A stretch of DNA of 64,000 nucleotides, taken from assembly GCF_001632775.1 (NCBI RefSeq), contig NZ_CP015249.1, positions 4,010,686 to 4,074,685 of the forward strand. Direction: 5' to 3'. The DNA comes from Dokdonella koreensis DS-123 (GTDB lineage: Bacteria; Pseudomonadota; Gammaproteobacteria; Xanthomonadales; Rhodanobacteraceae). Shown here piece after piece: positions 46,178 to 54,458 of this stretch. Positions within the stretch are counted from its first letter, which is position 1; each line of letters starts with the position of its first letter. Made by a program: the position numbers and the translations under genes. The notes under the pieces were generated by a model. The model was given only the letters and a program-made list of their open reading frames with translations. It was not told the DNA's origin and did not search any database.

Positions 46178-47680
46178 TCAGCCCGCAAACGTCCCGTGGA
46201 ACCCGAGCGGGAACGTGTACGGCAGCCATGCCTCGGCCAGCGGGCCGTCCTCGACGTGCTCGGCATCGAGCACCGCGATGCCGGAGCGGCCGCGGGCGCT
46301 GTCCAGCAGGGTGCCGAGCAGCCAGCCCTGGCCGGGACGGCGGCTGCCGGGACGCGGCACGAAGACGTGCTCCTCGGCCAGGACGTGATCGCCGTAGCGG
46401 TGGACCATGCGGCGATCGCGTTCCGGGTCGAAGGCCATCACCGCGTTGAAGTACGGCACCGCCGGATTGACTTCGGTCGGCGCATAGAGAATGGCGGGGC
46501 GATCGCCGCGCGTGCGCGTGTCGAACAGCGGGAACTCCATGACGTGCTTGGCGTGCAGTTCCCAGCGTGCGCGTCCGCTGCGCAGGTCCAGGTGCAGCGT
46601 GCGCAGGTGGCCGGAGGTCGGTGCTTGTTCCTGTTCGCCGCGCATCGCCCCGGCCATCGGCGAGCCGGCGCCGACCGGGTCGGTGTGACGCACCGCACGC
46701 ACCTGGATCCGGCCGTCGCGCTCGAAGGCATCGCCGAAGTGATAGATCGCGGCGAAGTCGACCTCGAACCACTGCGCCGTGTCGGGCGCGGACTTGGGCA
46801 CCACCGCCACCTTGCACGGCAGGTCCGGCGCGAAGCGCAGGCTCTCGAAGAACGCGCCGCCCTCGGTCCGCCGGAATGGCATAAGCACGAAAACCAGATG
46901 ACGGTCGGTCATCGCGAAGCTGTGCAGGTAGGCGCTCTGCTCGACCGCCAGTTGCGTGGCGCTCATCAGCCTGCCGTCCTTGCCGATGCGCCAGACCAGC
47001 AGGCCGGAGCCGCCGAGCAGGGAGATCGAGCCGAAGTTCCAGAGCGTGCCGTCGCGCTCGCGCAGCGGATGTGCCGAGAACGGTGCCAGTGCCAGGTCCT
47101 CGCGCCAGGTCGTCGGCCCGCGCGTGACCAGGGAATCGGGGTCCAGCTCGAAGGCCGAGCCTCCTTCCCAGAGCGCGAACAGGCGGCCGTCCACGACCAT
47201 GACCGAGGTATTGGCGACGTTGGCATCGTCGTTGTTGCGGACCGCCAGCGCATTCGGGATCGTGGTGCCGACGGCCGGATAGAGGAAGCGCCCGGCGGCC
47301 TGCTCGCGCGTGAACTTCGGCGTGGCGACCATGCGCGCACGATGGCTGACCGCCCCGTCGCCGAGGCGCCAGGCATGCACCATGCCGTCGCCGTCGAACC
47401 AGTGCGAATAGCGGAAGCCGTCGCGCTCGAACCAGGCCGGACCGTTGCGGTACAGCGTGCCGGCCAGCCCCTTGGGCAGCCGGCCCTGCAGCGTGGCCGC
47501 GGTCGGCCCCAGGGACTCGCTGTCGACGCTCTTCCAGCCGGCCAGCCACGGACGCTGGCGCAGCCCGGCCGCGAAGCGGGCACTGCCGTCGCTGCCGGTG
47601 GCGGCGTGCAGCAGTGCCGGTGTGCAGGCCAGCGCGGCAGCGCCGGACAGCAGGTCACGAAGGAAACGGCGGCGGTTCAT
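46178..47680 (-). CDS. exported carotenoid oxygenase family protein
   Basis: A 500-residue member of the carotenoid cleavage dioxygenase/RPE65 family. ATG 47680 opens with a twin-arginine motif (MNRRRFLRDLLSGAAALACT). The body shows GLAGTLYRNGPAWFERDGFR, SHWFDGDGMVHAWRLGDG, AYLHSFAMTDRHLVFVLMPF, HLRTLHLDL and the C-terminal GFHGTFAG; histidines in these blocks correspond to the four Fe(II) ligands of the seven-bladed propeller. Members cleave a double bond in carotenoids or lignostilbenes. Export to the periplasm is atypical. It is co-directional with, and 36 bases after, a DUF2141 gene, suggesting an operon. A start at 47716 is possible but spoils the signal. Confidence 0.87.
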   Translation of the reverse strand: MNRRRFLRDLLSGAAALACTPALLHAATGSDGSARFAAGLRQRPWLAGWKSVDSESLGPTAATLQGRLPKGLAGTLYRNGPAWFERDGFRYSHWFDGDGMVHAWRLGDGAVSHRARMVATPKFTREQAAGRFLYPAVGTTIPNALAVRNNDDANVANTSVMVVDGRLFALWEGGSAFELDPDSLVTRGPTTWREDLALAPFSAHPLRERDGTLWNFGSISLLGGSGLLVWRIGKDGRLMSATQLAVEQSAYLHSFAMTDRHLVFVLMPFRRTEGGAFFESLRFAPDLPCKVAVVPKSAPDTAQWFEVDFAAIYHFGDAFERDGRIQVRAVRHTDPVGAGSPMAGAMRGEQEQAPTSGHLRTLHLDLRSGRARWELHAKHVMEFPLFDTRTRGDRPAILYAPTEVNPAVPYFNAVMAFDPERDRRMVHRYGDHVLAEEHVFVPRPGSRRPGQGWLLGTLLDSARGRSGIAVLDAEHVEDGPLAEAWLPYTFPLGFHGTFAG

Positions 47681-47716
47681 GGCGGACCTCGCAGGCAAGG
47701 ACAGGGCGGAGGGCAA

Positions 47717-48130
47717 TCAGCGCAGGTGCACGACGAGCGTGGCGCCGTCGGCGGCGAGCTCGAACCGGGCCTCGTCCCAGGTCGGCTTGCGCATCACCGG
47801 CGGGTTGTTGCTGAAGCCGTAGCCCTCGATCGGCATGCCGACGAAGTTGGTGTCGAGCTTGCCGTTGTCGTTCTCGTCGTGCATGACCTGCACCGCATAG
47901 GCTCCCGGCGGCAGGTCGGCGAAGCGGAAGGTGGCCTGCGTGCCGGCGGCCGGGGCGGCATCGACGGCGGCGGGCTTGGCCTTGCCGTCCCACCCCTCGG
48001 CCGAGCCGATGACGGCGATCTTCAACTGGCCGGTCTGGACGCGGATGTCGCTGACGGTCACGGTCAGGTCGGCGGCAGCGGCGCTGCCTGCGGCCAGCAT
48101 CAGGGCGAGAAGCGCGGGGCGGACGATCAT
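47717..48130 (-). CDS. exported DUF2141 protein
   Basis: A 137-residue protein: signal peptide (MIVRPALLALMLAAGSAAAA), then a beta-sandwich with QLKIAVIGSAEGWDGKAKP, FRFADLPPGAYAVQVMHDEN, DNGKLDTNFVGMPIEGYGFS and NNPPVMRKPTWDEARFEL, the DUF2141 hallmark. In several bacteria DUF2141 genes sit next to carotenoid or terpenoid genes, but their function is unknown. It leads the operon with the carotenoid oxygenase and is divergent from a two-component system by 182 bases. Confidence 0.85.
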   Translation of the reverse strand: MIVRPALLALMLAAGSAAAADLTVTVSDIRVQTGQLKIAVIGSAEGWDGKAKPAAVDAAPAAGTQATFRFADLPPGAYAVQVMHDENDNGKLDTNFVGMPIEGYGFSNNPPVMRKPTWDEARFELAADGATLVVHLR

Positions 48131-48211
48131 GGCAGGCTCCGGGGCGAAGGAAGGGGCGGTCTGTACGGGACCAGTCTGTGCATCGGCCGCCGTCGCGGGC
48201 AGATGCCGGGC

Positions 48212-48244
48212 GTCACCTTCGCGACCTGCCGGAAGTCACCTTCG
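48212..48244. promoter_or_regulatory. direct repeats GTCACCTTCG between divergent operons
   Basis: GTCACCTTCG occurs at 48212-48221 and again at 48235-48244, 23 bases apart start to start, about two helical turns. They lie between the DUF2141 start (48130) and the histidine kinase start (48313). NarL-type response regulators often bind such paired sites, so this is a candidate binding region for the regulator encoded at 49460. Confidence 0.4.
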
Positions 48245-48312
48245 CTGCCGGACGACTTGAGCGCGGGCGGCGCACACGCGATGCTGGCGGCCCGCCCGCC
48301 TCCACGCCCCCG

Positions 48313-49437
48313 ATGCGTCCCGCTTCCGTACTCCCCGCGCTGCGCCGCCTGGTCGAGCCGCTCGCCCTGGCGGGCCTCATCACCTGGGCAGCGATCTTCG
48401 CGGGCGTCCTGCGCTATTCGTCCGACGCACTGGACCCGGCGCTTGCGGTGCTGCTGGCCAGCTTCGGTGCATGCCTGCTCGTCAGCATCCTGGTCGAGGA
48501 GTCGACGCCGCCGGCCTCCTGGCAGCGCGTGCTGGTCCTGACGCAGGTGCTGATCGCGCTGCTGACCTGCATGGTCACGCGCGAGGTCCTCGCGGCGGTG
48601 CTGCTGGTCATCGCGGCGGCGCAACTGCCGGCATTGATGTCGCGACCGGCCTGGATCACCGTACTGGTGCTGGCCAACATCGCGCTCTACCTGATCCTGA
48701 GCCGGCTGTGGGGAAACTCCACACCCCTGCTGTTGACCGTGATCCACATGGGCTTCCAGATCTTCGCCGCGGCCACCGCGCTGTATGCGCACCAAGCGGA
48801 GACCGCGCGCGCCGAACTGGCCCAGGTCAACGCGCACCTGCTGGCGACCCATTCGCTGCTGGAGGAAAGCGCACGCGACCGCGAGCGCCTGCGATTGGCG
48901 CGTGAGCTGCACGACGTCGCCGGCCACACGCTGACGGCACTCAAGCTGCAGCTGGCCCTGCTGGCACGCGATCCCGCCGGTGCGCCGCCGGCGGTGACGA
49001 CGGCCGCGACGCTGGCCGACAGCCTGCTCGGCGACATCCGCGGCGTGGTCGGCCAGCTGCGCCAGGCCGACGGCCTGGACCTGCGCCAGGCGATCACGCA
49101 GCTGGCCGTGCCGATCCCGCGGCCGGCAGTCCACCTGGACCTGGCCGAGGATGCGCGTGTCGACGACATCGGCCAGGCGCAGGCCTTGCTGCGCGTGGCG
49201 CAGGAGGCCCTGACCAATGCCGTGCGCCACTCCGGTGCCGGCCAGGTATGGCTGCGGCTGGCGCGCGACGGGCGCAGCCTGGTGCTCACCGTATGCGACG
49301 ATGGCCGCGGCGCACGCACGCTGCGCATCGGCCACGGCCTGGCCGGCATGCGCGAACGACTGGCTGCGGTCGGCGGTACGCTCGCCATCGACGCCGAGCG
49401 CGGCTTCCGCGTCACCGCGCGGGTGCCGCTGACATGA
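48313..49437 (+). CDS. NarL-type sensor histidine kinase
   Basis: A 374-residue membrane kinase. About five transmembrane helices occupy residues 15-158, with no large periplasmic sensor domain, so it probably senses the membrane itself. The HisKA_3 box is RLRLARELHDVAGHTLTALK with H200, and the HATPase domain shows VAQEALTNAVRHSGAGQVWL, VCDDGRGARTL and GHGLAGMRERLAAVGG. This resembles the DesK group. ATG 48313 is chosen as the nearest start before TM1. It ends 22 bases before its response regulator gene. The divergent DUF2141-carotenoid oxygenase operon is a plausible target. Confidence 0.87.
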   Translation: MRPASVLPALRRLVEPLALAGLITWAAIFAGVLRYSSDALDPALAVLLASFGACLLVSILVEESTPPASWQRVLVLTQVLIALLTCMVTREVLAAVLLVIAAAQLPALMSRPAWITVLVLANIALYLILSRLWGNSTPLLLTVIHMGFQIFAAATALYAHQAETARAELAQVNAHLLATHSLLEESARDRERLRLARELHDVAGHTLTALKLQLALLARDPAGAPPAVTTAATLADSLLGDIRGVVGQLRQADGLDLRQAITQLAVPIPRPAVHLDLAEDARVDDIGQAQALLRVAQEALTNAVRHSGAGQVWLRLARDGRSLVLTVCDDGRGARTLRIGHGLAGMRERLAAVGGTLAIDAERGFRVTARVPLT

Positions 49438-49459
49438 CCGGGTCCTGTGGAGCACCCCG

Positions 49460-50101
49460 ATGACCGAGCCCGTCCTGCGCATCGCGCTCGCCGACGACCA
49501 GGCCCTGGTGCGGGCGGGACTGAAGTCGCTGCTGGAAAGCCTCGGCGGCGTCGCCGTCGTGGTCGAGGCGGCCGACGGCAACGCCCTGCTCGAAGCGCTG
49601 GCGACGACGCCGGTCGACGTCGTGCTGTCGGACATCCGCATGCCGGGATTGTCCGGACCGGACGCGCTGCGCGCCTTGCGCGCACGCGGCGACCGCACGC
49701 CGGTGATCCTGCTGACCACGTTCGACGACAGCGCCCTCCTGCTCGAGGCGGTCGAGGCCGGCGCCCAGGGCTTCCTGCTCAAGGACGCCGCACCCGAGGA
49801 CCTGGTCGAGGCGATCCGCGCGGTCGCCCGCGGCGAGTCGCTGCTGCAGCCGGTGGCGACCGAACCGGTCCGCGCACGCTATGCCTACCGCGAGCAGGCG
49901 GCGCCGAAGACGCACTTCACCGAGCGGGAAGTCTCGATCCTGCGCCTGCTGGCCGGCGGCTACTCGAACAAGGAGATCGCACGCTCCTTGTTCCTCGCCG
50001 AAGGCACCGTCAAGAACTACGTCTCGGACATCCTCGACAAGCTCGAGACGCGCGACCGCACGCGCGCCGTGCTCAAGGCGATCACGCTGCGGGTGATCTG
50101 A
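49460..50101 (+). CDS. LuxR/NarL-type response regulator
   Basis: A 213-residue response regulator: receiver domain with LRIALADDQALVRAGLKSLL and phospho-acceptor D58 in VDVVLSDIRMPG, conserved K in GFLLKDAAPEDL, and a C-terminal GerE-type helix-turn-helix (FTEREVSILRLLAGGYSNKE then IARSLFLAEGTVKNYVSDIL). It belongs with the upstream DesK-like kinase. DNA targets are unproven; the paired direct repeats at 48212-48244 are candidates. Confidence 0.9.
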   Translation: MTEPVLRIALADDQALVRAGLKSLLESLGGVAVVVEAADGNALLEALATTPVDVVLSDIRMPGLSGPDALRALRARGDRTPVILLTTFDDSALLLEAVEAGAQGFLLKDAAPEDLVEAIRAVARGESLLQPVATEPVRARYAYREQAAPKTHFTEREVSILRLLAGGYSNKEIARSLFLAEGTVKNYVSDILDKLETRDRTRAVLKAITLRVI

Positions 50102-50111
50102 GTCCCGCCGG

Positions 50112-50804
50112 TCACCCCTCGATCGCCGCCGGATCGATGCCCGCGGTACGCAGGTAGGCACCGATACCGCGCTCGGGCGTGTCCGGAAAGACCTCGCCGG
50201 TGGCCTCGAACGTGGCGATGCGGTCCGGCCGGAAGTTGCGGAAGTCGGCGCGCAGCCGGCACCAGGTGCCGAGCGTCCAGACACCGCCCCAGCAGGCCAG
50301 GCACAGCGGCTCCACCTCGCGCAGGCTCGCGCGGCCGGCCTCGTCGCGGTAGTCCAGCCGCAGCACCTGCTGTGCCGCGATGGCCTCGTGCAGGCGGTCG
50401 ATCAGGCCGTTCTTGGAGGCATAGGCCGGCGCATAGATGCGTGAGCGCATCGCGCGCTCGCGCAGCTCCGGCGGCAGCACCGCCTCGATCTTCAGCAGTG
50501 CCGCCTGTGCGCCGGCATTGAGCCGGCCGCCGGCGAACGCGCGTACGAACCGAGTGCCGACCACCAGCGCCTCGATTTCCTCGGCGGTGAACATCAGCGG
50601 GGGAATGTCCGACCCCTTGCGCAGCACGTAGCCGATGCCGGCCTCGCCCTCGATCGGCACACCCGAGGCCTGCAGGTCGGCCACGTCGCGGTAGACGGTA
50701 CGCAGCGAGACTTCCAGCGTCTCGGCCAGTCGCCGCGCCGGCAGGGCGGTGCGGCGGCCGCGCAAGGCGTGGATGATGAGAAAGAGACGGTCGGCGCGGC
50801 GCAT
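50112..50804 (-). CDS. YafY-type HTH and WYL domain transcriptional regulator
   Basis: A 230-residue regulator with an N-terminal winged helix (RRADRLFLIIHALRGRRTA, LPARRLAETLEVSLRTVYRD) and a C-terminal WYL domain (VLRLDYRDEAGRASLREVEP, GVWTLGTWCRLRADFRNFRP). WYL domains bind nucleotides or nucleic acid ligands and often control stress or defence genes. ATG 50804 fits the family start (RRADRL) better than 50852. It lies downstream of the DJ-1/PfpI gene on the same strand (223-base gap), so it may regulate that gene. It is convergent with the response regulator, ten bases apart. Confidence 0.88.
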   Translation of the reverse strand: MRRADRLFLIIHALRGRRTALPARRLAETLEVSLRTVYRDVADLQASGVPIEGEAGIGYVLRKGSDIPPLMFTAEEIEALVVGTRFVRAFAGGRLNAGAQAALLKIEAVLPPELRERAMRSRIYAPAYASKNGLIDRLHEAIAAQQVLRLDYRDEAGRASLREVEPLCLACWGGVWTLGTWCRLRADFRNFRPDRIATFEATGEVFPDTPERGIGAYLRTAGIDPAAIEG

Positions 50805-51027
50805 CCGCCGATGATCGCCGCTGGCCGGCCGGCTGGCAAAGAACCGCAGCACCGTTTCGTGGACGGGCCGCCGGGCGACACGGCAGCGCGGCCCGGCCGG
50901 TGGCCCGGGGAAACCGCAGCGGGATCGGAGCGCAGCAGCGGGGGCATGGGAGGCCGCAACGGGCGAAGGACGGAACGGCGCAGCGGCTGCCCGCCGGCGA
51001 GCAGCCGGCGGGCAGCGCTCGACGCCG

Positions 51028-51654
51028 TCAGCGCTCGATCAGCGCCTCGGCAGGCGCCGTCTCGGCCACCAGCCACGACGGCGGATCGCCGTACTTGTAC
51101 AGGCGGTACCAGGCCTCGCTGTCGCGCGCGTCGTACAGGTCGAGCAGGCGGATCACCTCGCGGGCGAACTCGACGCCGCCGAAGGCACTGGCGGTGATGA
51201 GGTTGGCGTCGCCGACCGCCAGCGCACTGGCATCGAACTGTGCGGACCCGGCATAGCCGGGCTCGAAGGTCTCGATGTAGCCGGGGTAGTTGGCGGTGTG
51301 CCAGCGCCGTTCGAGCAGGCCGGCACGCGCCAGCGCCAGCACGCCGGCGCAGAGCGCGCCGATCGCCATGCCCTTCGCCAGCCACTGCGGCAGTGCCGCG
51401 ACCAGCGCGCCGTTCTCGCCGCGCTCCCAGGCGGTGCCGCCGGGGAGGATCAGGAGGGCGCCGTGGCGGCTGTCGACCTCATCGACCGTGAGGTCCGGCA
51501 TCACCGTCAGTCCACCCATGGACTGCACGGGCGCGCGGCGCAGGCCGACCGTGCGCACCCGGTAGTCGCCGGGACGACGGATCTCGCACAGCGCCAGGGC
51601 GGCTCCCCAATCGGCGAAGCCGTCGAAAACGAAGAAATAGACGATGTTGCGCAT
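51028..51654 (-). CDS. DJ-1/PfpI family protein
   Basis: A 208-residue class I glutamine amidotransferase-like protein: VYFFVFDGFADWGAALALCE, LLILPGGTAWERG, and the nucleophile elbow IGALCAGVLALARAGLLE with C102, followed by ANYPGYIETFEPGY. It resembles YdeA/YajL-type putative deglycases or cysteine proteases whose substrates are disputed. Start ATG 51654 directly precedes the first strand. The WYL regulator gene follows on the same strand. Confidence 0.86.
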   Translation of the reverse strand: MRNIVYFFVFDGFADWGAALALCEIRRPGDYRVRTVGLRRAPVQSMGGLTVMPDLTVDEVDSRHGALLILPGGTAWERGENGALVAALPQWLAKGMAIGALCAGVLALARAGLLERRWHTANYPGYIETFEPGYAGSAQFDASALAVGDANLITASAFGGVEFAREVIRLLDLYDARDSEAWYRLYKYGDPPSWLVAETAPAEALIER

Positions 51655-51758
51655 GGGGGTTTCCTCGAGCGGGGTGGAATGGCATCGCCGGCCGGACGCC
51701 GGAGCGCCGGCGGCCGCAGGGCCGTCGGCGCGACGTGTTGGGTACGACGATAGGGAGG

Positions 51759-51786
51759 GCCTGCTGACAACGGGGTGTCAGCAGGC
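51759..51786. other. perfect 11-base-pair hairpin
   Basis: GCCTGCTGACA and TGTCAGCAGGC flank a six-base ACGGGG loop, 105 bases upstream of the DJ-1 start. It could be an operator for the WYL regulator, a hairpin in the DJ-1 leader, or part of a small RNA. No T-run follows on either strand. Confidence 0.45.
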
Positions 51787-51850
51787 GAACGGACCGCCGG
51801 GGACCGACGCGGCCCGGACGGGCTGGCGGCAGCGACTGGGGCACCGGTGG

Positions 51851-51899
51851 TCGGGTATCACGCAGCGTAGCGACGGGCCGTCTGGGTGCGAATACCCGA
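51851..51899 (+). ncRNA. candidate structured RNA element upstream of the DUF1269-like gene
   Basis: TCGGGTAT (51851-51858) pairs perfectly with ATACCCGA (51892-51899). Inside, CGCA (51861-51864) can pair with TGCG (51887-51890), and GACG with CGTC forms an inner hairpin. The result is a three-tier stem with small internal loops, about 98 bases before ATG 51998. It matches no riboswitch I recognise. Coincidence in GC-rich DNA is possible, although the outer stem is not especially GC-rich. Confidence 0.3.
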
Positions 51900-51997
51900 T
51901 CCTCGGCCATCCTTGCCTATTCGGCGTGACGTCCGCTCGACGCAGGTTCAGGCACGGACGAGCAGAACGAAGGTCGGTTCCCAGCGAGGGCACGGCG

Positions 51998-52495
51998 ATG
52001 AAACAGCGACGCGTCTTTTCCGTGAACGATGTGACGGCCGCCGAGACCGCCGTCGCCGCCGCCCGATCGGCCGGCGCGGACGATGGCGATGTCTCGCTGA
52101 TCGCGCGCTCGGACATCGAGCTGCGGCAGATCCACGACGACCGCATCAACGTCGAGAGCGACCTGGTGCCGGCGGCCCTGCGTGGTGCGGCCGGCGGCGG
52201 CGCGATGGGCCTGCTGGCGGGCCTCGCCGCGATCACCGTGCCGGCCGTCGGCATCACGGTCGCCGGTGTCGCCCTGCTGACCCTGGCCGGGGCGGCCGTC
52301 GGCAGCTGGAGCTCGGCGCTGATCGGATCGACGGTACCCAATCCGATCCGCCGGCAGTTCGAGGCGGAGATCGAGGCCGGCCGCATCCTGGTCGTCGTCG
52401 ATGTCGACACCGGACAACTGCCGCGCATCGAGGCGGCGCTGGCCGCCGCCGGCGCACGCGAGCTGCCGTTCGAGGCGACCTCCGCGTTGAGCTGA
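51998..52495 (+). CDS. DUF1269-like membrane protein with glycine-rich hairpin
   Basis: A 165-residue protein. A ferredoxin-like N-terminal part (VFSVNDVTAAETAVAAARSA, DVSLIARSDIELRQ) leads into a Gly/Ala-rich double transmembrane segment (AALRGAAGGGAMGLLAGLAA, VGITVAGVALLTLAGAAVG) and a C-terminal strand-helix unit with SALIGSTVPNPIRRQFEAEI and GRILVVVDVDTGQLPRIEAA. This layout matches the DUF1269 family, whose role is unknown and often stress-linked. ATG 51998 is preceded by GAGGGCACGGCG, a moderate ribosome-binding site. Confidence 0.75.
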   Translation: MKQRRVFSVNDVTAAETAVAAARSAGADDGDVSLIARSDIELRQIHDDRINVESDLVPAALRGAAGGGAMGLLAGLAAITVPAVGITVAGVALLTLAGAAVGSWSSALIGSTVPNPIRRQFEAEIEAGRILVVVDVDTGQLPRIEAALAAAGARELPFEATSALS

Positions 52496-52651
52496 GCCGC
52501 CTGATTCACCGTGGAGCCATTCGCGCTGGGCCACCCTGCCCGCTCGCCGCTGCCCGGAGAGCCGCATGCCCCCGATCCGCAGATCCCCCGACCGCATCGC
52601 ACGCGCCCAGGTCCGTCGGCACGCTGCCGGCAGCCGCATGCCGGCCACCGG

Positions 52652-53734
52652 ATGGCCGTCATGAGGCGGCTCGGCAAGAGCGGCATCGCCCTGGTCGTCC
52701 TCGTGCTGGTCCTGGTGGCGGCCCGGCTGGCGCTGCCGCCGGTGCTCAAGAGCGTGGTCAACAGCCGGCTCGCGACGATGGGGACCTACCACGGCCATGT
52801 CGCGGACCTGGACCTCAGCCTCTGGCGCGGCGCCTACCGCCTGCAGGGCCTGCGCATCGCCAAGGACGGCGTGCCGGTGCCGCTGCTGGACGCACCGGAC
52901 GTGGACATCCTGGTCAGCTGGCGTGCCCTGCTCAAGGGCGCCGTGGTCGCCGAGGTCGCCTTCCAGGCGCCGACCGTGCATTTCGTCGACGGGCGCACCC
53001 CGGCCGAGAGCCAGACCGGTGCCGGCGTCAACTGGCGCGACCGGCTGGATGCGCTGGTGCCGATCCGCATCGACGCGATCCGCATCCACGACGGCACCGT
53101 GGTGTTCCACAACTTCGTCTCCGATCCACCGGTAGACCTGCGCGCCACCGCCGTGGAGGCGACGATCGACAACCTGACCAATGTCCGCGACGAAGCCGGT
53201 GCGCGCGTCGCCGGGCTGACGGCACAGGGCCGCCTGTTCGGCGACGCCGCGCTGGAGGCCAAGGCACGCTTCGACCCGTTCGGCCGCATGGACGAGTTCG
53301 AGCTGGCGCTGCGCGTGCTCGGCATCGACCTCACGCACATCAACGACCTCGCCCAGGCCTATGCCAACCTCGACATCGAGTCGGGCAACGGCGAGATCGT
53401 CCTGGAGCTGGAAGCCGCCCACGGACGCCTGACCGGCTACGCCAAGCCGCTGTTCCAGCAGCTCAAGATCTTCAGTTGGCGCGAGGACGTCGGCAAGGAC
53501 GGCAAGAACCCGTTCCGCATCGCCTGGGAGGCGATCGTGCAGGGCGTGGTGACGGTGTTCAAGAACCACCCGGCCGACCAGTTCGGCACGCGCATCCCGA
53601 TCAGCGGGTCGATCGACGATGCCGACCTCAGCACCTGGGCCGCCGTCGTCGGCGTGCTGCGCAACGCCTTCGTCGAGGCGCTGACGCCGTACTTCGAGGA
53701 TCTGCGGCCGCGATCGCGCGGCGAGGGGGACTGA
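52652..53734 (+). CDS. DUF748/AsmA-like membrane-anchored protein
   Basis: A 360-residue protein (358 from ATG 52661) with one N-terminal helix (KSGIALVVLVLVLVAARLAL) and a periplasmic AsmA/DUF748-type beta domain: YHGHVADLDLSLWRGAYRLQ, LDALVPIRIDAIRIHDGTVV, FHNFVSDPPVDLRATAVEAT, FDPFGRMDEFELALRVLGID. AsmA-like proteins are thought to move or organise lipids between membranes. Either of two ATGs nine bases apart may start it; the ORF extends further back but only into Pro/Arg-rich sequence. Confidence 0.78.
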   Translation: MAVMRRLGKSGIALVVLVLVLVAARLALPPVLKSVVNSRLATMGTYHGHVADLDLSLWRGAYRLQGLRIAKDGVPVPLLDAPDVDILVSWRALLKGAVVAEVAFQAPTVHFVDGRTPAESQTGAGVNWRDRLDALVPIRIDAIRIHDGTVVFHNFVSDPPVDLRATAVEATIDNLTNVRDEAGARVAGLTAQGRLFGDAALEAKARFDPFGRMDEFELALRVLGIDLTHINDLAQAYANLDIESGNGEIVLELEAAHGRLTGYAKPLFQQLKIFSWREDVGKDGKNPFRIAWEAIVQGVVTVFKNHPADQFGTRIPISGSIDDADLSTWAAVVGVLRNAFVEALTPYFEDLRPRSRGEGD

Positions 53735-53780
53735 CCGTGCGCGGCGCTGGCAGAACGGCGCGGCCGCACCGGCCGGCGTG

Positions 53781-54458
53781 TCAGTCGATCAGCGTCTTGC
53801 GCACCACGTGCGAGATGCGCCGCCCGTCCCAGTAGTAGCCCAGGTGCTGCGTCTGCCGGCACGGCCCGACCTGATCCGGCCAGAACGCCGCGATGCACTC
53901 CCCACCGGCATGGCGCACGCTGTCATAGACCAGGCCGTTCGACCCGGCCTCGCGCAGGCGCCGGCCGAGCGCCCGGCCGGCAGCGTAGTCGTCGGGATCG
54001 TGTGCCTGCGGGTAGCCGCCGCGCAGGTCGTGGAACTGCGCGCGGACGTCCATGGCATAGCAGCGCATGGTGAGCTCGATCGGCGGCTCGCGCGTGCTCG
54101 CCAGGAAGCGCTCGCGGTGGTAACGCGTTTCCTCGATGGCGGTCTCGATCGCCCGTGCCGCGTAGAAGACGCCATAGCTGCCATCGGAAAACCGGCTGCC
54201 GGCCGGATCGACGTGCGTGAAGGCGGCCATCACCGGCGTCGTGCCCGGCCCGGAGACACGACGCGCCGCCGGCACCTGCGCCAGCTGGCCCAGTTCCTCG
54301 CGCAGGCGCGGATTGGTCAGCCCCTCCAGCACCGCCAGCGCCTCGTAGTCGGCCGGATCGGCAATCCGGTCCCAGAGGCTGACCGGCGGGAAGCGGCTGG
54401 AGACGATCCGGTGCGCCGGCCGCCATTGGACGTTGGCGATGGGCATGGACGCGGCCAT
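53781..54458 (-). CDS. RES-domain toxin
   Basis: A 225-residue RES-domain protein. The fold shows WRPAHRIVSSRFPPVSLWDR, GSRFSDGSYGVFYAARAIET, AIEETRYHRERFLAS, and LREAGSNGLVYDSVRHAGGE near the end. RES toxins (MbcT, ParT and relatives) degrade or transfer NAD+ and are blocked by an Xre/MbcA-type antitoxin. Its start codon shares one base with the stop of the antitoxin gene upstream, so expression is coupled. A shorter start at 54446 is possible. Activity is inferred from the family. Confidence 0.88.
   Translation of the reverse strand: MAASMPIANVQWRPAHRIVSSRFPPVSLWDRIADPADYEALAVLEGLTNPRLREELGQLAQVPAARRVSGPGTTPVMAAFTHVDPAGSRFSDGSYGVFYAARAIETAIEETRYHRERFLASTREPPIELTMRCYAMDVRAQFHDLRGGYPQAHDPDDYAAGRALGRRLREAGSNGLVYDSVRHAGGECIAAFWPDQVGPCRQTQHLGYYWDGRRISHVVRKTLID

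Larger units (their letters stand above)
51655..51997. other. intergenic region with two stem structures
   Basis: No gene. The stretch separates the leftward DJ-1 gene from the rightward DUF1269-like gene. It contains a perfect 11-base-pair hairpin at 51759-51786 and a larger nested stem structure at 51851-51899, both listed separately. Confidence 0.6.
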
